Assembly (NCBI RefSeq): GCF_025642255.1
Contig: NZ_CP106759.1
Coordinates: 248,001-312,000 of the forward strand
Length of the DNA stretch: 64,000 bases
DNA from: Stenotrophomonas maltophilia
GTDB taxonomy: Bacteria; Pseudomonadota; Gammaproteobacteria; Xanthomonadales; Xanthomonadaceae
Direction of reading: 5' to 3'
In this document: in pieces, positions 34,946 to 43,197 of the stretch
Position numbering within the stretch: the first letter of the stretch is position 1
How the letters are laid out: each line of letters starts with the position of its first letter
The notes under the pieces: generated by a model
Seen by the model: the letters and a program-made list of their open reading frames with translations, nothing else
Databases searched by the model: none
What the model was told of the DNA's origin: nothing
Position numbers and translations under genes: made by a program

Positions 34946-35635
34946 TCAGTGGGCCAGCGGCGCGTCGGCCAGCTCGCCCTTGTCCAGGTGCACCGTGTGC
35001 GTGGCGTACTCGGCGGCCTTCGGGTCATGGGTGACCATGATGATGGTCTTGCCGTGTTCGCGGTTGAGCTGCTGCAGCAGGCCCAGGATCTCCTCGGCGG
35101 ACTGGCGGTCGAGATCGCCGGTGGGTTCGTCGCAGATCAGGAAGGTCGGGTCGGAGACGATCGCACGGGCGATCGCCACGCGCTGCTGCTGGCCGCCGGA
35201 CAGCTCGTTGGGACGATGGTTGCGGCGGTCGGCCAGGCCGACCAGGGTCAGCGCGATCTCGGCGTTGCGGCGGCGCTGCGCGGCATTGAGATGGGTCAGC
35301 AGCAGCGGCAGTTCGACGTTCTTCTGCGCGGTCAGCATCGGCATCAGGTTGTAGAACTGGAACACGAAGCCAACGTGGTGGCTGCGCCAGGTCGACAGCT
35401 GGCCACCGCTCATCTGATCGATGCGCTCGCCTTCGATGCTGATCTCGCCGCCGCTGGGATTGTCCAGGCCACCGATCAGATTGAGCAGGGTGGTCTTGCC
35501 TGAACCGGACGGCCCCATCAACGCGACGAAGTCGCCGCGGGCGATGTCCAGGTCGATGCCGTGCAGCACCTGCACCTTCTCGGGGCCGCGCTGGTAGGTC
35601 TTGGTGATGTTGCGCAGTGAAACCAGGGTCGACAT
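34946..35635 (-). CDS. ABC transporter ATPase (MacB/LolD type)
   Basis: This 229-aa cytosolic ATPase has Walker A GPSGSGKTT (41-49), the Q-loop in VGFVFQFYNLMPML, signature ELSGGQQQRVAIARA, Walker B FLICDEPTGDLD and the H-loop MVTHDPKAA. The YNLMPxLTAxxNVELPL region marks the LolD/MacB class that works with FtsX-type permeases. ATG 35635 has a GGAG Shine-Dalgarno. A longer open frame upstream covers the intergenic stretch to the adaptor gene and is not used. Confidence 0.93.
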   Translation of the reverse strand: MSTLVSLRNITKTYQRGPEKVQVLHGIDLDIARGDFVALMGPSGSGKTTLLNLIGGLDNPSGGEISIEGERIDQMSGGQLSTWRSHHVGFVFQFYNLMPMLTAQKNVELPLLLTHLNAAQRRRNAEIALTLVGLADRRNHRPNELSGGQQQRVAIARAIVSDPTFLICDEPTGDLDRQSAEEILGLLQQLNREHGKTIIMVTHDPKAAEYATHTVHLDKGELADAPLAH

Positions 35636-35753
35636 GGGTGGTTCTCCACGTAGGCGGGAAACGGTGACGCACCCCGGCTGCCGGCCGGGCATGCGTGGAA
35701 CGGTGTCGTTGTCGAACGGTGCCGCTGGCGGCGCCCCGGAAGGCGCCGTGCCG

Positions 35754-37001
35754 CTACTGCGTTTGCTTCTGCTGGACCCGGGTGCCATCGCGCAGGGTGT
35801 CCGGCGGGTTGACCACCACCAGCTCGCCGGCATTCACACCCTTGAGCAGCTGGCGATCCTTGCCCATGGCCTGGCCAGCCTGGACCGTGCGCTGCTGCAC
35901 GCGGTTCTCGTCGCCGAGCACGAAGGCCACCGATGCACCCTCGCGCTCGACCACCGCGCCTGCCGGCACACGCACGCCCTGCGGCTTGGCTTCAGCCTGC
36001 GGCGCTGCCTGTTCCAGGAAGCTGACCCGCACGCCCATCTCCGGCACGATGCGCGGGTCCTTCAGCTTCAGGGCCACACGCACCTTCACCGTCGCCTTGC
36101 CCCGGTCGGCGGTGGGGATGATGGCGATCACCTCGGCCGGAATCTTCCATTCCGGATAGGCATTGAGGATGGCTTCCACCGGCATCTTCGGTTGCACGCG
36201 GCCGATGAAGGCTTCGCCGACCTCGACCTCGATCTCCAGCGAATCCATGTCGACGATGGTGCCGATGCCTGTGCGGGTGAAGCCACCACCGGCCGACAGC
36301 GGCGAGACGATCTCGCCCGGCTGTGCCGCCTTGGCCGTGACCACGCCGGAGAACGGCGCACGCACGATGTTGTTGTCCACCCCAAGGTCGGCGATCGCCA
36401 GCTGGTCGTTGGCCACCTTCACGTTGCGCTGTGCGGTTTCCAGCTGCGCGCGCAGGCTGTCGCGCTGGGCCACGGCCTGGTCGTACTGCGAGCGCGAGAC
36501 CAGCTGCTGCCCGACCAGCGCCTGCAGCCGGCTGGCCTCTGCCGCCGCCTGCCTCTGCTGTGCCTCCAGTCCGGCCACCTGGCTGCGTGCGGCCTGCAGC
36601 TGCGAGGCATACAGACTGCGCTGCGCATCGGCATCGATCGGGTCGAGGGTGGCCATGATCTGCCCCGCCTCCACGCGCATGCCTTCTTCGATCATCACCT
36701 CGCGCACCTTGCCGGTGATCTTGGCCGACACCGTAGCCATGCGCCGGGCGACGACATAACCACTGGCATCGAGGACCGAGCTGCTGGCGCTGCCCTGCTG
36801 GATGGCGACCGCCGGTGCGGTTTCCACCTGCACGGCCGGTGTGCGGCCGAACAGCGCGAAGGCGCCTGCGGCCAGGAGCAGGATCACCGCGATCACGGCA
36901 ATCCACAGCCAGCGGCGCCCGCCGCCGCCACCACCAGAGGCAGGCGGCGGTGACTTGCGTTCGATACGGAGTTCCTTCAACAGCTCGGCAGAAGCGTTCA
37001 T
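35754..37001 (-). CDS. Periplasmic adaptor (HlyD/MacA-type membrane fusion protein)
   Basis: This protein of about 415 aa has a cytoplasmic N-terminus with a Gly run, one TM anchor (LWIAVIAVILLLAAGAFAL) and a lipoyl half-motif (SGYVVARRMATVSAKITGKV). A coiled-coil hairpin (about 115-200, Ala/Gln-rich) leads to the second lipoyl half (IVRAPFSGVVTAKAAQPGE) and beta-barrel domains. It links the ABC exporter to an outer-membrane channel, none of which is encoded nearby. The start was set at ATG 37001; ATG 37010 and GTG 37013 are in frame. It is the first gene of the operon and is divergent from the sensor kinase gene. Confidence 0.88.
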   Translation of the reverse strand: MNASAELLKELRIERKSPPPASGGGGGGRRWLWIAVIAVILLLAAGAFALFGRTPAVQVETAPAVAIQQGSASSSVLDASGYVVARRMATVSAKITGKVREVMIEEGMRVEAGQIMATLDPIDADAQRSLYASQLQAARSQVAGLEAQQRQAAAEASRLQALVGQQLVSRSQYDQAVAQRDSLRAQLETAQRNVKVANDQLAIADLGVDNNIVRAPFSGVVTAKAAQPGEIVSPLSAGGGFTRTGIGTIVDMDSLEIEVEVGEAFIGRVQPKMPVEAILNAYPEWKIPAEVIAIIPTADRGKATVKVRVALKLKDPRIVPEMGVRVSFLEQAAPQAEAKPQGVRVPAGAVVEREGASVAFVLGDENRVQQRTVQAGQAMGKDRQLLKGVNAGELVVVNPPDTLRDGTRVQQKQTQ

Positions 37002-37172
37002 TCGTTCCATCACAGGCGTTCGGGCGGGTGTGACCGGAAGGGCGACAGCGGCGGTTCCGGCAGTGGAGCGTGCGGCACAGCATGACGGCAGGCACGGGGA
37101 TGACGGCAGTGACAGCTGTCATCCGATGACCTTGACGGTGGCAACTGCGAAACGTGACCAAGGGGGCGCAGG

Positions 37173-37388
37173 ATGGCAACGTCCCCGCTACCGGTACCGC
37201 CCATGGCTCCGATCGCCCCGTCGCTGGCTGGCCTGCAGCAGGTGCAGGTGCGTCGTAACGGCGCCGGCAAGAGTACCGCGATCAGCGGGCTGTTGCGCCT
37301 GCGCAGGCCTGGCGGAGGGCAGCGCACGCGGCCGGCAGGGCCGTGCTGGCGCGCCCGCGCCTGCGCAGGATCGGCTGAACTGGCATGA
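37173..37388 (+). pseudogene. Remnant of an ABC transporter ATPase upstream of a sensor kinase
   Basis: The 71-codon frame contains SLAGLQQVQVRRNGAGKSTA, then ISGLLRLRRPGGG. The run NGAGKST is a Walker A motif followed by the usual helix and L-L-P-G turn, but the preceding about 25 residues of the domain are missing and the rest is gone. Its TGA overlaps the kinase ATG as ATGA (37385-37388), as in a coupled operon. Operons of the DesK/YvfT type often begin with an ABC-2 ATPase and permease, so both were probably deleted here. This lies in the 371-bp divergent gap before the adaptor gene. Confidence 0.6.
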
Positions 37389-38608
37389 TCGGCAGCGATC
37401 GTTCCCGCCTGGACCCTCCCGTGTCATCGAGCTGGCTGGCCTCCCTGCTGCGCCCTGCGCCGGACTCGGCGGTCGCCGACACGCTGCGACGTGGCAAGTC
37501 GCCCTGGAGCGAGGCGATCCATCTGCTGTGGTCGGTGTGGATCTTCCTGACCCCTCTGCTCGGCCATGGGTTCACCCTGCGCTGGCTGCTGCTGACCCTG
37601 GCCAGCTACCCGCTGTTCCTGCTGCTGTACGCCAAGGTGCTGGTGTCGCCCCGCCACCACGCAACCCGTTATGCGCTGGGTCTGATTGCAATGGCCCTGG
37701 TCCTGCTGCCCTGGTATCCGTCCGGGCTCACCTACTTCGTGTTCGGCTGCGTACTGATGCGGGTCAGCGGGCGTGGTGGCTGGTGGCGGTACCTGCTGCA
37801 GTTGACCGGTCTGAACATCGTGTTCTGCGTGGTCGCGCTCGCGTTCGAGTATCCCTGGCAGAGCCTGGTGTGGATTCCGGCGGTGTCGTACATCGTCGGC
37901 CTGGTCGTCAATGTCGAGGCGCTCAACCAGGAGAAGGAGGCGGCCCTGCAGCTGTCGCAGGAGGAAGTACGTCGCCTGGCGGCGACCGCCGAGCGTGAGC
38001 GGATCGGTCGCGACCTGCACGACCTGCTGGGCCACACCCTGTCGCTGATCACCCTGAAACTGGAGCTGGCACGCAAACTGCACGATCGCGGCGACGCGCG
38101 CGCGCGGCAGGAGATTGGCGAGGCCGAGGCCATCGCCCGCGAAGCGCTGGCGCAGGTGCGCAGTGCGGTCACCGGCATCCGGGCCAGCGACCTGGCCGGG
38201 GAGCTGGCCTCGGCGCGGCTGCTGCTGGAGTGCCAGCAGGTGCATCTGCAGTACGCGCCGCCGCCGCCGATGCCGGTGGAGGTGGAGCGTGGCCTGGCGC
38301 TGGTCCTGCGGGAGGCCGCGACGAATATTGCCCGCCATGCGCAGGCGACACAGGCGCGGGTGGACTTCATGAAGGAAGGAAAAGTACTGGTGATGCAGAT
38401 CCGCGATGATGGCCGGGGTGGCATGCAGGCCGAGGGCAATGGACTGAGCGGCATGCGTGAGCGCACTGCGGCGCTGGGCGGGTATGTCACCGTGCAGTCT
38501 CCGCGCGGCGAGGGCACGGTGCTGAGCGTGCGCGTGCCGCTGTCGGCGGCCACTGTCCCGTTGCCGCCCGCTGCACCCGCGCCGGTGGCGCAGGATGGCG
38601 CGGCATGA
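37385..38608 (+). CDS. DesK/YvfT-type sensor histidine kinase
   Basis: This 407-aa kinase has about five N-terminal TM helices (about 45-180) and a coiled dimerisation helix. The HisKA_3 motif is ERIGRDLHDLLGHTLSLITL with His212. A short HATPase follows (REAATNIARHAQAT, then DDGRGG and GNGLSGMRER). This is the NarL-partner class that senses membrane state or, with an ABC transporter, envelope-active compounds. ATG 37385 overlaps the ABC remnant; GTG 37421 is an alternative start. It overlaps the regulator gene by ATGA. Confidence 0.85.
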   Translation: MIGSDRSRLDPPVSSSWLASLLRPAPDSAVADTLRRGKSPWSEAIHLLWSVWIFLTPLLGHGFTLRWLLLTLASYPLFLLLYAKVLVSPRHHATRYALGLIAMALVLLPWYPSGLTYFVFGCVLMRVSGRGGWWRYLLQLTGLNIVFCVVALAFEYPWQSLVWIPAVSYIVGLVVNVEALNQEKEAALQLSQEEVRRLAATAERERIGRDLHDLLGHTLSLITLKLELARKLHDRGDARARQEIGEAEAIAREALAQVRSAVTGIRASDLAGELASARLLLECQQVHLQYAPPPPMPVEVERGLALVLREAATNIARHAQATQARVDFMKEGKVLVMQIRDDGRGGMQAEGNGLSGMRERTAALGGYVTVQSPRGEGTVLSVRVPLSAATVPLPPAAPAPVAQDGAA

Positions 38609-39207
38609 TCCGCATCCTGCTGGCGGAAGACCAGGCCATGGTGCGCGGCGCACTGTCCGCATTGCTCAGCCTGGAGGCGGACATCGAGGTGCTGGGCAGC
38701 GCCGCCGATGGCGAGGCCGCCTGGCGCATGCTGCAGCAGCTGAAGCCGGACATCCTGGTGACCGATATCGAGATGCCCGGACTGTCAGGGCTGGAACTGG
38801 CCCAGCGCATCGCACGCCACGAACTGCCCATCAAGGTGGTGATCGTGACCACCTTCGCGCGCGCCGGTTTTCTGCGCCGCGCGCTGGACGCAGGCGTGCT
38901 CGGCTATCTGCTCAAGGACGCGCCAGCGGAGAACCTGGCCGATGCACTGCGCAAGGTGAAGCAGGGCGTGCGTGCGATCGACCCACAACTGGCACTCGAT
39001 GCCTGGTCACAGGCGGACCCGCTGACCGACCGCGAGCGGCGCGTGCTGCGCCTGGCGGGCGAAGGACGGACTGCCAGCGAAATCGCCGAGCAGCTGGGGT
39101 TGTCGCACGGCACGGTGCGCAACTACCTGTCCGAGTGCATCGGCAAGCTGGGCGTGGCCAACCGGATCGAGGCGTACCGGCTGGCACGGCAGAAGGGCTG
39201 GCTGTAG
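38605..39207 (+). CDS. NarL/DesR-type response regulator
   Basis: This 200-aa regulator has a receiver with Glu8/Asp9, phospho-acceptor Asp54 (LVTDIEMPGLSG) and switch Lys in YLLKDAPAE. A LuxR helix-turn-helix follows (LTDRERRVLRLAGEGRTASE, then IAEQLGLSHGTVRNYLS). It is the partner of the kinase in the overlapping upstream gene. A likely target is the divergent ABC export operon at 32.4-37 kb; this is inferred from position only. Confidence 0.9.
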   Translation: MIRILLAEDQAMVRGALSALLSLEADIEVLGSAADGEAAWRMLQQLKPDILVTDIEMPGLSGLELAQRIARHELPIKVVIVTTFARAGFLRRALDAGVLGYLLKDAPAENLADALRKVKQGVRAIDPQLALDAWSQADPLTDRERRVLRLAGEGRTASEIAEQLGLSHGTVRNYLSECIGKLGVANRIEAYRLARQKGWL

Positions 39208-39297
39208 CGGAGTGGCTCGACCCTTTTGAGCCGAGCCATGCCCGGCGGCTCCCGAGGGGTTCCCTGGCCCACGAGCGATCGACAGGCCGCAGTCGCG

Positions 39298-39834
39298 TCA
39301 GTCCTTCCCGCGCGCCATCGCCTGGAACACGCCATCGCGGCGGACCCACAGGTGGAAGAGGGCGGCACCGACATGCATCAGCACCGTGGCGAACAGCACG
39401 TAGGCCAGCAGGCTGTGCGCGCTGCGCAGCGCTGCATACAGTGCCGGTGTGTGCGGCACGATCGGTGGCAGGTGCAGTCCGCCCCCCAGCACGATGGGGT
39501 AGCCTCCCGCGGACAGCATTGCCCAGCCCACCAGCGGCATTGCCAGCATCAGCGCGTACAGCATCCAGTGCGATGCCTTTGCCGCCATCACCTGCCACAC
39601 CGGAAGATCGGCCGGCAGCGGCGGCGGCCGATGGCGCAGGCGGTTGTACAGGCGCAGCAGCACCAGCACGCCGATCGCGATGCCCAGCGGGCGGTGCAGG
39701 TCGAGCAGCATCGGCCGCAGGTGCAGCGAGGCGACCATGGTCACGCCGATGAACAGCATGGCGATGATCATCACCGCCATCGACCAGTGCAGTACCCGCG
39801 CCAACAGGTTGAAGTGGCCATTGCCGGTACTCAT
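39298..39834 (-). CDS. Cytochrome b561
   Basis: This 178-aa inner-membrane di-heme cytochrome has four TM helices. Candidate heme ligands are His15 (FNLLARVLHWSMAV), His47 (LDLHRPLG), His89 (ASHWMLYALM) and His139 (RSAHSLLAYVLF) with HVGAALFHLW at the end. It would pass electrons between quinol and a periplasmic partner. Its ATG lies inside the last codons of the catalase-like gene (ATGA, 39831-39834), so the two proteins are made together and probably work together. Confidence 0.9.
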   Translation of the reverse strand: MSTGNGHFNLLARVLHWSMAVMIIAMLFIGVTMVASLHLRPMLLDLHRPLGIAIGVLVLLRLYNRLRHRPPPLPADLPVWQVMAAKASHWMLYALMLAMPLVGWAMLSAGGYPIVLGGGLHLPPIVPHTPALYAALRSAHSLLAYVLFATVLMHVGAALFHLWVRRDGVFQAMARGKD

Positions 39835-40934
39835 CGTGCAGCCTCCTTCGGTTGCGCTGCCGCTCCGGCCGCGCGCTCGCGCTCGCGCCGGTTGAACGAC
39901 TGCGAATAGACCGCCGACCGCGCGGCCAGGATCGGATCATCACTGCCGCGGATGCCGCTGGGCAGGATCAGCGGGTCGAAGTTCAGCTCGCCGCAGGCGC
40001 CCTGTTCCTGCGACTGCATGCGCTCCAGGCTCAGCACGCCTGCCACCACCGTTTCCCGCGCGTCCGGCCAGGGTACCGACGGGTCATCGATGGCGTCCCC
40101 CGGTTCGGCGATGCTGACCACCAGGTCCCATTGCACCGGGCCGGCCGCCAGGCGGCGCTGCAGGTCCTGGCTGAGGAAATCGACATCGGCGCGCTTGCGG
40201 GCGTCGGCATCAAGCTCGGCGACCGGCGTGCGGGGCTGCCACTGCCAGCGCACGGCGCGTCTCTGGCCCTGCGCATTGGTGAACCAGAAGCTGTTGACGC
40301 TGTTGAAGCGGGTATTGGCCCAGCTGTCGGTCCACGGCGCGGTCCGTGCCCATTGCTGGAACGCCTGCGCGCTGGGGTACTTGGCCAGCACCGCCGCCAT
40401 CTTCTGCGGGTCGGGCTTGCCGGTCGCCGGATCGGGGATCTGCGCCTGCGTCTGTTCGAAGAAGGCCTCCGCCGTCGGCACCGCGAAGAACGGGAAACTG
40501 TTCATCGCCATCCGCCATTCCTGGCCATCGTCGCTGACCAGCTGCAGGGCGATGCTGCGCACCCGGGCGCTGCCATCGGCCCCATGGGGATCGCCACCAC
40601 CGATCGACAGGCGGCCCAGCACCGGTACCCGGGCCTGCGAGAACACGCGCGCGCTGGACAGCGTCGGCGCCTGTGCACTGGGTGCGAACCAGCCACTCAC
40701 GCACACGCCCTTGCTGTGCGCACGGCGGAACCCGGGATGGGCCGGGCCGGTGGCCTCGATGGTGTCGGTGAAGCGTTGCGCGGTGAGGCGGTGGCCGACC
40801 CAGCCGGCCAGCCAGGCAAAGCCCAGCGTGATCCCGCCAAGAATCAGGGCGATCAGCGCGATCCAGGGCAGCGGCGAATGCCTGCGCGGTGCGCGCGGCC
40901 CCTGGCCGGCGCGGGTGTAGCGGAAGAGCGACAT
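39831..40934 (-). CDS. Membrane-anchored catalase-family peroxidase
   Basis: This 367-aa protein has an N-terminal TM anchor (about 23-46, WIALIALILGGITLGFAWL). A reduced catalase core follows, with the distal His73 in FRRAHSKGVCVSG and the proximal heme Tyr343 in RSAVYSQSFNRR. It lacks the flavodoxin and much of the wrapping domain of full catalases (about 480 aa or more), as in SrpA-type catalase-related peroxidases. The anchor and short cytoplasmic tail place the heme domain in the periplasm. ATG 40934 fits; the frame is open 16 codons further. It is coupled to cytochrome b561. Confidence 0.9.
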   Translation of the reverse strand: MSLFRYTRAGQGPRAPRRHSPLPWIALIALILGGITLGFAWLAGWVGHRLTAQRFTDTIEATGPAHPGFRRAHSKGVCVSGWFAPSAQAPTLSSARVFSQARVPVLGRLSIGGGDPHGADGSARVRSIALQLVSDDGQEWRMAMNSFPFFAVPTAEAFFEQTQAQIPDPATGKPDPQKMAAVLAKYPSAQAFQQWARTAPWTDSWANTRFNSVNSFWFTNAQGQRRAVRWQWQPRTPVAELDADARKRADVDFLSQDLQRRLAAGPVQWDLVVSIAEPGDAIDDPSVPWPDARETVVAGVLSLERMQSQEQGACGELNFDPLILPSGIRGSDDPILAARSAVYSQSFNRRERERAAGAAAQPKEAAR

Positions 40935-41030
40935 GGTCGGAGTCCTGCCTTCACGGAATGTGTGGGTGGTCGACCGACACATCCTCGCAGAACCCGACCG
41001 TGGCCGGAATTCAATTTTTCGTCACAACTC

Positions 41031-41059
41031 GGTGGAGCGGACCCCTGTCCGGCTCCACC
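41031..41059. terminator. Hairpin after the aminopeptidase gene
   Basis: GGTGGAGCGGAC pairs with GTCCGGCTCCACC with one bulged base and a 4-nt loop, 17 nt beyond the leftward stop at 41076. No T-tract is present. It separates the aminopeptidase gene from the catalase promoter. Confidence 0.55.
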
Positions 41060-41075
41060 CGCGCATCGGCTGCGC

Positions 41076-42443
41076 TCAGGCGTAGCGTGCCTTCAGCATC
41101 GCCCAGGCCGAGCGCAGGGCCAGTGCTTCGCCGCCGGCCGGGCGGCCCGGCCGTTCGCCATCGTTCCAGGCGTACACATCCAGGTGCGCCCAGCGCTGGC
41201 CATCCTCAAGGAAGCGCTCCAGGTACAGCGCGGCGGTAACCGAGCCCGCCATGCGCGAACCGGCATTGGCCAGGTCGGCGATGCCGCTGCTCAGGTAACG
41301 CAGGTAGGGACGCCACAGCGGCATGCGCCAGACCGGGTCGCGCGTTTCATCTCCGGCCTGCAGCCACTGCTGGGCGACGGTGTCATCGTTGCTGAAAAGT
41401 GCCGGCAGGTCCGGGCCCAGCGCGATGCGCGCAGCGCCGGTCAGGGTCGCGAAGTCCAGCACCAGGTCCGGCTTCTGCTCAGCGGCGAAGGTCAACGCGT
41501 CGCACAGGATCACACGGCCTTCGGCGTCGGTGTTGTCGATCTCCACGCTCAGGCCCTTGCGGGTGGCGATGACTTCGCCCGGACGGAACGCATCCGGGCC
41601 GATCGCGTTCTCCACCGCCGGCACCAGCAAGGTCAGGCGCACCGGCAGCTGCTGGGCCATCACCAGTCCTGCCAGGGCCAGCGCGTGCGCGGCGCCGCCC
41701 ATGTCCTTCTTCATGTTGCGCATGCCATCGGCCGGCTTGATGTCCAGCCCACCGGTATCGAAGCACACGCCCTTGCCGACCAGCACCAGCGCCGGATCCG
41801 TCGCCTTGCCCCAGCGCAGCACGACCAGGCGCGGCGCGCGATGCGATGCGCGGCCGACGGCATGGATGGCCGGGAAATTCTGCGCCAGCAGCGCATCACC
41901 GGTGATCGCTTCGACCTCGGCGCCGTGCGCCGCTGCCAGCGTGCGTGCGGCCTCTTCCAGCTGCTGCGGACCCATGTCCTCGGTGGGCGTGTTGACCCAG
42001 TCGCGCACGCGCAGGCTGGCGGCGATCAGATCCGCCACTTCCCCGGTCGGTGCGGCAACCAGCTGCGCCGGGTGCCGGTTGCGCTTGCGGTAGCGGTCGA
42101 AGCGATAGCTGCCCAGGCCCCAGCCCAGCTGCAGCAGTGCCTGCTCGCTGGCCGGCAGCTCACTGGCGAGCTGCCACACGCTGCCTTCGGGCAGGGCGTG
42201 CGGCGCGTGCGCATAGCTGTAGGCATCGCCGCGATCGCCCACGCCCATCACCGCACCGGCCAGACCCTCGCTGCCGGGCAGCAGGGCGATGCTGTGCGAG
42301 CCGGCGGTGAAGCCCTGCGAGGCCAGCCAGGCCTGCGTGGCGGCCGGCTGTCCGGCGTTCCAGCGGGCGAACTGCTCGCGATCCAGCACGTACAGCGGCA
42401 GTGCGGCAGAAGTGTCGGCGGTGAAGCCCGTGATCTCGCTCAT
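41076..42443 (-). CDS. Leucyl aminopeptidase family protein (M17)
   Basis: This 455-aa cytosolic peptidase has the M17 metal and catalytic motifs: VGKGVCFDTGGLDIKPADGM (Lys and Asp ligands), KKDMGGAA, and the family signature NTDAEGRVILCDALTFA. The C-terminal domain also holds GPDLPALFSNDD and AGSVTAALYLERF. The N-terminal domain is shorter and unlike PepA, closer to the PepB-like subgroup. It works with two metal ions on N-terminal residues of peptides. The HAD phosphatase gene lies 3 bp upstream in the same operon. Confidence 0.92.
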   Translation of the reverse strand: MSEITGFTADTSAALPLYVLDREQFARWNAGQPAATQAWLASQGFTAGSHSIALLPGSEGLAGAVMGVGDRGDAYSYAHAPHALPEGSVWQLASELPASEQALLQLGWGLGSYRFDRYRKRNRHPAQLVAAPTGEVADLIAASLRVRDWVNTPTEDMGPQQLEEAARTLAAAHGAEVEAITGDALLAQNFPAIHAVGRASHRAPRLVVLRWGKATDPALVLVGKGVCFDTGGLDIKPADGMRNMKKDMGGAAHALALAGLVMAQQLPVRLTLLVPAVENAIGPDAFRPGEVIATRKGLSVEIDNTDAEGRVILCDALTFAAEQKPDLVLDFATLTGAARIALGPDLPALFSNDDTVAQQWLQAGDETRDPVWRMPLWRPYLRYLSSGIADLANAGSRMAGSVTAALYLERFLEDGQRWAHLDVYAWNDGERPGRPAGGEALALRSAWAMLKARYA

Positions 42444-42446
42444 GCG

Positions 42447-43166
42447 TCAATTGCTCCGGGATGCGGTGGCGCCGAGGTTGGCGTCCAACCAGTCGGCCAG
42501 GCCGGTGAGGGTGTCGAACTGCAGGTCGGGCTGCAGCTGCGGATGGGTCCAGGTGGCGGCGTCGCGGTTGATCCAGCAGCCGCGCAGGCCGGCGGCGATG
42601 GCGCCGGCCACGTCCATCTCGATGTGGTCACCGACATGCAGCACCTGCGCCGGGGCCACGCCCAGCCGGGCACACGCGGCATGGAAAATGCTCGCCTCCG
42701 GCTTCGCCGCGCCATGTTCGCGCGCACCCAGCTGGAAGGCGAAATGATGGGCCAGCCCGATCCGCTGCAGGTCCGCATTGCCATTGCTCAGCGCGGCCAC
42801 CGGTACCCGCGCGGCGATACGCGCCAGGGCATCAAGCGCATCGGGATAGCACTCCACCTGATTGCGCGCGGCATAGAACGCTTCGTAGGCCGGCTCCAGC
42901 AGGTCCAGGCTGGCGCCGCTGTTCTGCAGCGCCTCACGCAGCGTCAGCCGGCGCAGCGCGCTCAGGTCATGATGCAGATGCGGGTTGTCGCGGAACGAGC
43001 GCTCGCGCAGTTCGCGCATCGCCGCCAGCGGATACATCGCGGCGGTGGCCGGGCTGTGTTCACGCATCCAGTCGTGCAGCACCTGGTCGATGCGGGCGCC
43101 GATCGGTGCGAACGGCCACAGCGTGTCGTCGAGGTCGAGGGTGATGGCAAGGACAGGGAAATTCAC
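42447..43166 (-). CDS. HAD-superfamily hydrolase, YigB-like
   Basis: This 239-aa haloacid-dehalogenase-type phosphatase has motif I TLDLDDTLW (Asp11/Asp13), motif II in VAALSNGNADL, motif III Lys in GAAKPEASIF and motif IV VGDHIEMDVAGA. The helical cap lies between residues 20 and 105. YigB of E. coli hydrolyses 5-amino-6-ribitylamino-uracil phosphate and FMN; the same role is possible but not certain. It is translated with the aminopeptidase gene (3-bp gap). Confidence 0.87.
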   Translation of the reverse strand: MNFPVLAITLDLDDTLWPFAPIGARIDQVLHDWMREHSPATAAMYPLAAMRELRERSFRDNPHLHHDLSALRRLTLREALQNSGASLDLLEPAYEAFYAARNQVECYPDALDALARIAARVPVAALSNGNADLQRIGLAHHFAFQLGAREHGAAKPEASIFHAACARLGVAPAQVLHVGDHIEMDVAGAIAAGLRGCWINRDAATWTHPQLQPDLQFDTLTGLADWLDANLGATASRSN

Positions 43167-43197
43167 CCGGCCATTCTACGCCTGCCCGCACGCGCTT

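Noticed and set aside
39208..39255. SMAG-like GTAG palindrome after the DesR-like gene
   Set aside because: Only a loose GGCTCG/CGAGCC pairing is present and the GTAG is followed by a non-matching arm; too weak to list as a repeat.
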